From an uncultured Clostridia bacterium (GTDB taxonomy: Bacteria > Bacillota > Clostridia > Christensenellales > UBA1242), in assembly GCA_934725795.1 (NCBI GenBank), contig CAKVCF010000013.1, forward strand, positions 1-11,526: 11,526 nt of DNA. The letters run 5' to 3'. Both the position numbers and the translations under genes were made by a program. Below are positions 1-10,900 of this stretch, one piece after another. Below the pieces are notes generated by a model. The model made no database searches, was not told the origin of the DNA, and saw only the letters and a list, made by a program, of their open reading frames with translations. Position 1 is the stretch's first letter. Each line of letters opens with the position of its first letter.

Positions 1-1920
1 GGTTTAGACCAATATGAAACTTTAAGCACATTGATTGTTAATGTAAATATAAGTGAAACCGCAACAGACCTTGAATTTAACACAGATAGTTTGGAAGGTG
101 AATCAAAAGAAAGTTTTGCCATCAATGCAACATTACATACTGGTTATGTTGGCAACTATACAACTGAAAATCCAGCCGAAAATAATAAGTTTGTGGAGAC
201 ACGTTCAAATAATGATATTGTTGAATTTATTGAACCTGACCACGATAGTTTGATTATGAACTTTGCAGTGGTAAGTGGACAAACTGAATTTGAACGCTTG
301 CTTAGACAGGCAAATGTGAACACAATACCAGAACTCTTTGATATTGATGTGTTTAACACTTTCAACGCAACAAACAAAACATATTCTTATCGTATTGGTT
401 TGCAGTTGAAAGATAGCTATAACACAAGATATTTAACTTCTTCAATTGTTTTCACAATAAAAATTTATGCAAAAACAAATCCAAACATTGACGGTGGAAC
501 TTTAATCCACCTTACAATCAATCCATCAAGTTTAAGCAACAGCATTGTTATTAACAACTATGCTGCATCAAGTGCTGAAGCAATGGGTAACTACACACAC
601 TTAATAACAAGCAGTCAAGTTGAAACTGCAACTATAACTCCTGGCGGGAATGGTGGCGTTTTAACAATTCAAATGCAACCAAGTTATGCTTATATTGGCA
701 CAACAACATTAAAGAGCAGTGAACTGTTTGTTCCAAGTTTGAATAACTATGTAAAAGCACGTTTTGAACAACTTGTTTATCACACAGGACTTGGCAAATA
801 TATTGGCATAAGCCCAAGTTGTGAACAAACAGAAGATGGTTTAGGTGTTGTATTAAAACTTGCAAGCAGCACAAATGACGGCGTAAATTACACTTTTGAC
901 GGCACAATTTATGTTCACGTTGTATTAGATAAAAAGTTCAGTGGTTTGGCAGACGAAATTCGCTTAACACTTGATGTTGAAAATACTGACGGAACACATA
1001 TTGTTAAAACAAAATCATTAGTTACTGATTTCTTGCCAGGTGTTGAACTTGCTTATGATAACGAATATAAAGTTGTTGCAAATAATGTTGAAGGCTATTT
1101 AATTCAACAAAACACAACAAACAATATTGTTACTCTTAAAATTTATGGTTATCAATTCAATGCTAACCCTGTGGTTAATATTAACTGGTTGGACGGAGAA
1201 GACGATAACAACAATAAATTGGCAGATATTGATTATCAATGGTTAGACAAATACAGCGACCTTAAACCAAATGCAGATGGCTCATACACAATGCGTATGG
1301 CTGTTGCTGTTAGAGAAAAAATAACAAAACCATTTAAAGTTTCTGTTCGCATGAGTTTAGTAACAAACAACGAAATAAAAACAGAAAGCAGTGATATCAA
1401 TTTCTATCCAACTGATTACATTTTAAAATTAAATGCTGCTAAATTTGAGTTTGGCTCAAAACTTAATTTGGCTGTAAATCAATCACGCGATTTAACTTTC
1501 AGTTTTGCAACAAACAATGCAAATCTTGATTCTTCAGCTGAGATTTACTTAAAATTGTTGGCTAACATGGCTAATACCAGTGTTGAAGAATTTAAAGCAT
1601 TGCCAATTGCAAAGAAAGCTGAAGCGGCAGAAAAATTATTGACAAACTTTGCATATGTTGACGGCGATGCAAACAAAACATTTGCAGATGCAAGTGAATA
1701 TTTTGAACTTTACACAACCAACTACGGCAGTGGAAGCGACAATATGGTTTATTTGCGATTGAAAGCAAATGCAAAATTTGAAACAAGTGTCAAATTTAAA
1801 ATCTTCTATAGTTACATTGAACAAGACGGACACTATGTTTTAACATTTGGTAATGAAGGCACAACTTATCCACATGTTTTAGAAATTGCGTTTGATATGC
1901 AATTCTACACAGCAACCACA
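1..1920 (+). other. Tandem Ig-like beta-sandwich region (protein domain, residues 1-640)
   Basis: This part of the giant protein lacks GLUG coils. It shows alternating hydrophobic/polar strands separated by Asn/Asp/Ser turns, as in bacterial Ig-like or cadherin-like stalk domains. Strand-rich ends recur: SSIVFTIKIYAKT (147-159), RLTLDVENTDGTHIVKTKSL (321-340) and KVSVRMSLVTNNEIKTESSD (446-465). The second and third resemble each other. Each is followed by a Pro (346 and 470), which suggests a domain period near 124 residues. A fourth similar strand pair lies at 598-616. I cannot assign a specific family. A stalk or spacer holding the solenoid away from the cell is inferred from its position N-terminal to the coils. 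Its true N-terminal limit is outside the window. Confidence 0.55.
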
Positions 1921-4900
1921 CGTCAACAAGCATTTGCAATCAGCAGTGCTGAACAAATGTTTGATGCAAATGGTAACTGCCTTTTAGGTGAAGGTCAAAA
2001 CTATGTTTTAACAGATGATATTGTTGTTGAACTTGCAAAACCAATCACAACAAAAATTGCAAGCTTAGATGGTAATAACAAAAAGATTATTATCAAAAAC
2101 TTTGCAGTGGATTCAAATTCAAACAGCAGTGAAACGGCAGGCTATTATGGTTTGTTTGCAACTGTTGACACTAGCACATTGCTTTACAATGTTGTTGTGG
2201 ATTATTCTCAATTTAACACTGGCAAATCAGGGCAACTTGTGCTTGCTTACGAAAATGTAACGAACGTTGTATTTGGTGGCTTGGCAGCAGTTAACAATGG
2301 TTTAATTTATAACTGTGATGTTGTAAATGCTGGCAGTGCAACAAAAACAATCAACATTTTGCTTAACAACGATGCTTCAACTGAAATAACTTTTGGTGGC
2401 TTGGTTGGCATCAACAATGGAACAATAACAAATAGCCGTGTTGGCAGAAGTGAATTTACCAAAATTGTTGCAAATGACAATTCACAAACAAGTTATACAG
2501 AATTCTTTAAGCCACTTGAATTTATGATTGGTAACCGCACATTAGATCAAGGTCAAGGCTTTAAATCAACAATCGGTGGCTTTGTTGGTGTAAATAATGC
2601 AAACAAAACAATCTCAACATCTTATGTTGTTAACACAGGTTTGTATACATACTCAACAAATATTGATTCTAAATTAGCAGGTTTTGTTGCTGAAAACTCA
2701 GGCAAAATCAGTTATAGTTATGTTAAAGGGCTTGAAAGTTCAATAACAAACGATAAACCATTTGCAACAGGTTCGAAAATAGAGGCATACGCAGATGGTA
2801 ACATTGCTGGTTTTGTTTATGAAAATAATTCAGGTGCTGATATTAACAACTGCTTTGCAAACACTGAATTGGTTTCAAAATCAGCATTCATGGCAGGCTT
2901 TGTATATATCAACAATAATGGCGCACGTGTTGCTCAATGTTATGCTGCATGCACTTTTGCAAATGCAAACAGCGATACAACATTGCAAATCACGCCTGAA
3001 CAACCTTTTGTTGGTGCAGACACAACAGGTTTGCATTCAAATGGCGAACTTGAAAACTGCTTCTGGTATAAAGATACAAATCTTCAAAACTTTATATTGT
3101 TTGAAGATGATAATAAACCACAAGCGACTGGCCTTAATGCTGCAAACTTCGCAGATACAACCAATTTGGTAAATTTTGTATTTGTGCTTAGCAACAGCAA
3201 AAATGATAGAGATGAAGGCGTTTGGTCTTTCTACAACAATCAAGGCAATGCTGTTAAATTGCCTGAACTTACAATTGCAAACAATGTTGCACACTCATTT
3301 AGATATGAATCTGGCAATTCTAGCGATGAAACTGGTTTGAATAAATACACTTATGCAACCAAGTTTAGCCTTGGCAGCAAAAACAATCCAGAAATCATTT
3401 CTAGCGTGCAAGAATTTAATGATGTGTTTACAAGTTATGGCACAGTGTCAACATTTACTGGCTATGTGCGCTTTATTGCTGATATTGACTTTGCAAGCGA
3501 TAAGGCAGCAATTCAAACACGCCGTGGCTTTATCTTAGGCGGAGAAAGAAACAATGAAAATGCTGTTGCTGGTTCTTACACAAGCATTGATGGTAACGGC
3601 ATGTATATCAACAACATTTATCTTGATGTTGGTGAAGATAATGAAAAATCAGTTGGCTTATTTGCAGAAATCAATCGTGCATATATTAAAAACTTAAACT
3701 TAAATTTCTCTTCAGGTGATTTCAGTACCGCAAACTCTGTTTACTCTGGCGGCTTGGCAGGTAGAATAACTGATTCTGTTATAGTCAACATCAGTTTGGA
3801 TGGTGCAAGCACAACAATCCAAGGTGCAAACATGGTTGGTGGCTTGGCAGGTTTAATTGAAGGGCAAAGTTTGGTTTATGGTGTTTCTTCAAACCTTAGC
3901 GTATCTGCAATTATGAGTGGAACAACTGAACTTTACAATTCAACCAAAAACGCTAATGATTCAAGTTATGCAAACAAAGTTTCATATGCTGGTGGTATTG
4001 TTGGTGTGGCAGACTTGTCTGCGCGCGCGTACTCTAAAGAAGGATATAATTTATCTTTCTTATATATAAATGAAAACGCAGTAAACAAAAATCAAAATTT
4101 AAGCATCGTTGCTGACTTTGCTGGTGGTGTTGCTGGTTATGTTGGTAAGAATGTTAAAGCAATGCGTTTATCATTCAATATAGGCAACAACAATCGAATT
4201 AAAGGTCAATATGCAGCTGGCGGCTTGTTTGCAGCAAGCGTTGGTGCAAGTGTTGAAGCTTCAAAGGTTAGTGCCTTAGATACTGATGACGAACAATTTG
4301 CTTATGATAAAGAATTTGCAGATTATGTTGTTAATGATTTGGCTAACTTAGATTCAACAGCTATTGGCAACACTGGATTGATTGAATCTTATCAATATGG
4401 TGGCGGTTTAATCGGCGTTGGTGTTGGCTCAACATTATTCTCTTGTTACAGTAAAGCAAGCTTTTATGCTGGTGTTAATGTCGGTGGTTTAATCGGCTTA
4501 GATGTGCTTTCTTCACTTAACTTTAATTATGCAGTGCCTTATATTAACTTTAATGACGGCAACATGGAAGAACTTAAAATTGTTGGCGGTTTAATTGGTG
4601 TGGCAGAAGATGCAAGCAGCGCAAGCTTTGGTCAAGCGTTCACAGCATTGAACAAAAATGCTGGCAGCACAAGTTACTCATTCTCAACAATCTTGCTTGA
4701 TAAAGCCGCATACGCAAATTATGTTGAAGAAATGGATGCAGATGGCATTTCAATTGAAAATCAAAAATTCAACTGTTTTGTAGGCAGCGATTTTGCTGAC
4801 CATGTTGTGTTCCAAGCTTATGCAGGCAATATTAACTATGTTGATGTTCCAGTGGATTCAACATTCACAACTGGTGTTGTGATTAAGGAAATGAAATCAT

Positions 4901-7900
4901 TATATGACCTTGAAACACCAGATTCACAACTTGCAACATTTAATGCAATATTCTCAATTTGGGACACAAAGTATTGGAACTTAGATACTTATAAACATTT
5001 CTTCCCATTGCTTACTGATCAACGTGATGAAAATTATGAATTAATCACTGATGCTAACTCATTTGAGAAGATAAGAAATAATCCATCTGGCAGCTTTAAA
5101 ATTGTAAATGATATTGACATGAGCACCTACAAGGGCGGAACAAACTTTGTGTTTGACTTTATGTTTGAAGGAGTTTTGGTTGGTGAAAAATCTAATGGTG
5201 AAACACCTATTGTTTATAACTTGCAGGTTGCAGCAACAAACGAAAATGATGATGCTGGCTTGTTCAGGGCAACACAAGGCGCAAGATTAAGAAATATTGA
5301 ATTTTCTTGGAAAGAACAAGGCGTTGGCACAAGAAACGGCAGCATTCATAACTTTGCGGGTCTTAGTGCAACTGATACAGCTTCTTCACAAAGCAAAGAA
5401 TACACTCAAATCAGTGCTGTAAGTGTTACTGTTGGCAGGACACCAAGCAGTAAAATAACTGATACTAAAGAATTGTTTGCTGAAGGCATGAGTATCACAG
5501 GTTTTGCAGGTTTGATTTATTCTGCAACTGGCACAAACTTGTTAAATTGCGCATTCTCAGGGCAAGTTACAGCGAATGTTGTTAGCACTTCAACTGACCA
5601 ACCAAGGCAACTTGCTGGTTTGATTGGTGTAGGCTCAACAACAACTGTTGAAGATGAAGTTTACACTTTAAGCATTGTCAACAGTTCAGTTGGTGATAAC
5701 CAACAAACAAATTTCAAATTCACTTTAAAGGAAACAACTCAACAAGTGAACTTTGGTGTTTTGGCAGCTGAATTAAATCAAACAGCGGCATCAGGCAATA
5801 TTGTTGGCAGCTTGGCTGGAGAAACCTCATCAAGAAGAACAGTTTCTGTTGAAATTTACTTGGAAGGTGTGTCAAAAGACGTGCGTGTGGCAGGTTTGGT
5901 TGCTATGGCTGAATCTTGCACAATTGAAAGCAACACATCTTATTGTGATATTTCTGTTAAAGATAAAGATGACGCAAAGGCTAATAAAGAAACAAATCTT
6001 TACCTTGCAGGTTTGATTTCAACTTATATGCTTGACAAACCAGGCAGAACACTTAGCTTTAATAAGGCAGAAGTTAACATAACATCAACTGCAGCTGTTG
6101 ATTGCACATTTGCTGCAATAGGTGTGGCTTACAGTGATACCGAAAATCAGGTTGAAATTATTCAAACTGTTTTGCAAGGTAGCATCTCAGTATATGGAAA
6201 CTCAGTTATCGGTGCAGTCGTAGCCAAAGCTTATGGTGGAGATGAAAACAAGGCTGCTCAAATAAAACTTGACCAAGTTGTTGCAAATGTTAACATTACA
6301 CCAACACTTACAAAAGTTAGTGAATCAAACAATAATGCAAAATTCACAGCAGATGTTGGTGGTTTGGTTGGTAATATCGATGGTCAATTAACATTGTCTA
6401 ACACAATGAACATGGGTAAAATTATACCTATTTCAAAATCAGGCAACGTTGAATACAATATCGGTGGTGTTGCAGGTAAGGTTTCAACAATCGTTATTGA
6501 TTTAAACAGCTATTCATTTGATTTATCAAGCATTTTAGTTAACGATTTAGTTGGCGAAGCACTTGCTAAACGAACCATTCAAGACGAAAAAGGCAATCAA
6601 ACAGACGAAATTAAAAATATTGGGGCTTTGGTTGGCCAAGTAAATGAAATTAAAATTGGCAATCAAAGTTATGATACAAATGCAGATAAGTTAACTTTGC
6701 AAGCTGATATTTTCTATTCAACTGATTTAAGCTTAGTGCCTGAAGATACAGGCCTTGGCACAAACTTAACTTATACAACCTTGTTAGGTGCTGACAGTGG
6801 CTATCAAACAAGGGCAATCGAATCTGGTTTGTGGGTAAACACCGCAAATCCAAATTCAAACATTCCTTATTTGGCAAGTTTATACACAACATTGCGTCAA
6901 TTTAATATTTTGCAAAACTCTTCAAACAACTATGTTTCAGGTTCTGCAGCAAATCCAAAAACAGCTTATGTTAAAACTGATGTAAGTTATTATTACTTGC
7001 TTGGCTCAGTTAATATTGAATCACAATTTAATGGCATAGTTATCGGTACACCTACTACTGAAAATGTAACTGTATATGTTGAAGAAATTAACCATGGGGC
7101 AGCTATATCTAATTTCCATGTAGAATATACTGCTAATACAGCAATTGAAAAATCTTTGGTTGAAGTTAATAATGGTTTGATTTTCAACTGTTCAATCACT
7201 GGTACAATTTCAGGTGTTGCAAGTGATTTAGGCTTGATTGCTAATCAAAATAATGGAACAATTTCACACTGTTTCAATTCTGCTGAAATTATCAGTCAAA
7301 ATGAAGTTAGTGCGATGGCTTTAATCAATGCTGGAACAATAAGCAGCAGTTACTTCACTGGTAATATGGTGCTTACAGGCTCTGGAGTTGGTCGTGCAAT
7401 GTCAAGGGCAGGCGGCTACATATATAACTGCTATTCAGCTGGTAATATTTCTAACATTGCAATAACATCATTTGGTAGTGGTGTAAATAATGGTTACAAT
7501 AACTTTGTTGACCTTTTGGCAACACCTAAAGATGGTGCTAACGTGTTAAGCACTGGCGATAATTTGGCATTGAAAGGTGTAACAACTTATCAACTTATGA
7601 CAGCAAGTTTGCTTAAAGGCAGTTGGTTAAGTGCAATATCAAACAAAAAATTTGATTTAAAAAATCCTTTGTTTGGCTATAACTTTAACTATCCTATTTA
7701 TAACTTTAATCAGTACACAACGAACTCTGCAAACGCTGTTGAAAAAATGGCTATTGCAACTTATTCAAGGGCAACAGGTGATGGTTTCTATAACACATTT
7801 GAAGTGCCACACTTGGGCGTTTTAAGTTCAATCCAAGGTGTAATTGCAAATAATGGCAGTGGCGATTCAAGCGGAGCAAATAGAAACTATATGTTAACTC

Positions 7901-10900
7901 ATGATATCAATGGTTTGATTAGTGATGCTGACAATAACAAATTATGTGTTGATTGGTATGCTGTTGGCTATAATGATGATGGTGCAAATAAATTTGCTGC
8001 TTCATCAAGTGGATTTACTGGTAACTTTGATGGTGCAAAAACACTTGAAAATGGCGTGGTTACTGAATGCTACACAATCAGCAATTTGGCAAATAATGGT
8101 TTATTTACGAATGTTGGTTATATTGATTCATCTTTAGGGATTAACGCACAAACAAAAATAAGCAATATTAAATTTGCAGGCGATTTTGTTAAAATGAATA
8201 ACTCTGGTGCGCTTGGTGTGAGCGTAAGCACTGGTAGTGTAACTGTTGAAAACATTGATATTTCAGGTTTAACTGTTTATGCGATTAACTTGGAAAAAGG
8301 AAACAATGTTTCAATGTTGTTTAGCGAACAAAATGGCGGCGAATTAATAATCAATAATTTAATCACTGAAACCATAAATGTAATTGATGGCGAAGAAAAA
8401 ATATCAAAGTCAAAATTGGAACCAAATGGTAAAGGTGCTTATGGCGCAATTCTTGCAGTCATGATTGGCGGCAAATTGAAATTTGAAAATGTGCAAGAAT
8501 TGTTTATAATCATGGAAGAAGATAATGGCTCTGATACTGATGAAAGTACGGTTGGCGGTATTATTGGTGTGGCGTCAAAAGAAAAAGTTTCACTTTCAGG
8601 CGATACAAACTATGGCACAAATATTAATATATATTTCACAAATCATAAAACTGCAGGTGGTATTATAGGCTCTTCAAATGGAGCATCAATTGAAGCATAT
8701 AAATTCAACATTGTTTTGTTAAACACAGGATTCACAGTAACAAAATTTGGTGGATTTATTGGTTCTTTAACTGAAGGCACAGCAGAGTTTAAAAATTGTG
8801 TGCTTAAACAGACAGATTTCACAATAAATTTCATTCAAGGTGATAATAGATATTTTGGTTTGATTGCGGGAACTGTAGAAAATGCGGGGCTTACTGTAGA
8901 TGAATTTGCTTACAATAAAATCATAACAATAGCACCATCACTTAGTGAATCTGCTGGAAAAGAAGGAACACAAGGCTTTGGTGGATTTGTTGGTAATATG
9001 TCGCAATCTAATGACGATAATCCAAATAAATCAAGTTTGAAAATTGGTTCAACTGGAGATTTTAAACCAACAATCATTTTGCTTGATGGTTTCAATCTTG
9101 GTGGTTTAATAGGCTCTTACGGCGGCGGCATAATAGATTTGCCAAAACCAGGCATTATTAAATTACAAGGCATGAAAAATGTTGGTGGTGCAATCGGCTA
9201 TGCAGATGCAGAACTCCAAATTTCTAATAATACTAAAAGTTTCTTAAATCCAAACCAAGTTAGCAATGAAAATCAATTTAAATTTGCAGAGATTAACAGT
9301 TCATTGAGTACAACAAAAATCAATGGTGAAAATTGGGGCGGCTTAATTGGTAAAGCAACCGAAAATTGCAAATTGGAAGGTTTGAGCAACTGTAACTCTA
9401 TTCAAATCAATAGTAGTATCAATGGTAACACTTTGATGAATGTTGGTGGTATAGTTGGTTTAACCAATGGACAAATTGTAAAATGTATCAACTATGCAAA
9501 TATCACTATCTGTGATAACAGCGGAAGCACTGAAAGTAATGCAGTAAGTGAAAATTTCTACAATTTATTTGTAAAATCAAACAACACAGAAATGGGTAGT
9601 GCAAATGTAAGCATCCGCCCTGTTAATGTAGGTGGTATAGCTGGTAAAGCTGAAGGTGTGAATGCAATAATTGAAGGTTGTATACTTGGTGATAGAGATG
9701 AACAAGTTATTATTCAAGGTTATGAATCAGTTGGTGGCATAGTAGGTAGTTCATCAAATATCATCAACAACTTTGAAGCGGTTGACACAAATAATACATA
9801 TCCACAGTCAGGAGAGATTTACTACATTTATGATAATCAAAATGATAGTTATTCAATTGCCAATACATTGAAAGCAGGCAGTGATGCAGAATATAACGAT
9901 CTTGATAAATTTGAACAAAACGTTGATTATTTTGTTCAATCAGGCATTATTCAAGGTAAAATTATGGGTGCATACAATGTCGGTGGTGTGGTTGGTAAAT
10001 TAACTTCACAAGCAGATAGCAGTACAGCTACTGGTAAAGTTGTTGGTGTAAAAACACAAGCAGATGTTTATGGTAACACAAATGTTGGTGGCTTGGTAGG
10101 TTATGCGGCAGCGAACACAAGTGTTATGAACAATACAGTTGCTCAAAAAGTATCTTATACAGAGGCAGGTGAACCAACTGGCATAAATACGACAATAAAA
10201 GGCATACTGGTTCATGACTATGTTGAAATTAATGGAACACAAAAATCATATTACTTTATTCCAACAAGTGTTGGTGGTTTGATTGGTTCTACACAAATTG
10301 ATGCAACAGTTGGCACAAGAGTAGAAAACAATATCGTATTTGCTGATATAACAAGTACTGAAGAAGGTTACACTCCAAATCAAGAAACCGATGGCAACAG
10401 CAGCATTGAAGGTGAAAACCAAGGTGGAAATGTTATTTCAACAATCAGCAACTATATGTTAAATGCAAATTCATCAAGTTTGCCTATAGATGATTTAACT
10501 GATAAAAGCTTCTTTAATAAAAAAGCTTTCAACAATATCACCACAGGCTTTGGTGGTTTAATCGGCACAACCGATTCAAATACTTTGCTTTTAACAACAA
10601 AAGAAGTTGCTCAATCATTAGACGATTTTGCAATTAGCAAAAACAAAATAACAACAAACATCAATGCAAGATTAGGTATTAACGTAGGCACATATTATGG
10701 TGGGCTTGCTATTAATAAAGCAATCAGCATTGGTGAAGGCGAATCTAGCAAGCAAATCACAATTGTATTGCCAAGTTTGCAAAAAGATTCAAGCATAAGC
10801 GGTGCTTACAATATTGGTGGTGCAATTGGTTATGCGGCTATAACCAGCCAAACAATTTCAGGCATCGACTATGAATATAGTCCTACAAAAACAATCGAAG

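Noticed and set aside
632..907. A 91-codon minus-strand reading frame, and similar short minus-strand frames along the window (for example 3037-3294 and 10006-10242)
   Set aside because: All lie antisense to the strongly supported frame. Their Cys/Leu/His-rich composition mirrors the sense codons TTG, GCA, ACA and CAA, and none shows a recognisable domain or signal.
2795..3172. A 125-codon + strand reading frame in another frame, with AGAGG at 2781-2785 upstream of its ATG
   Set aside because: It overlaps the giant frame completely, is Leu/Gln/Met-rich in the way shifted GLUG codons would give, and shows no domain. The AGAGG is weak and the 9-base spacing is common by chance.
4033..4075. AAAGAAGGATATAATTTATC and nearby TTTCTTATATA as an internal ribosome site or hairpin
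   Set aside because: The arms do not pair cleanly, no in-frame ATG follows at a suitable distance, and the giant frame continues through without interruption.
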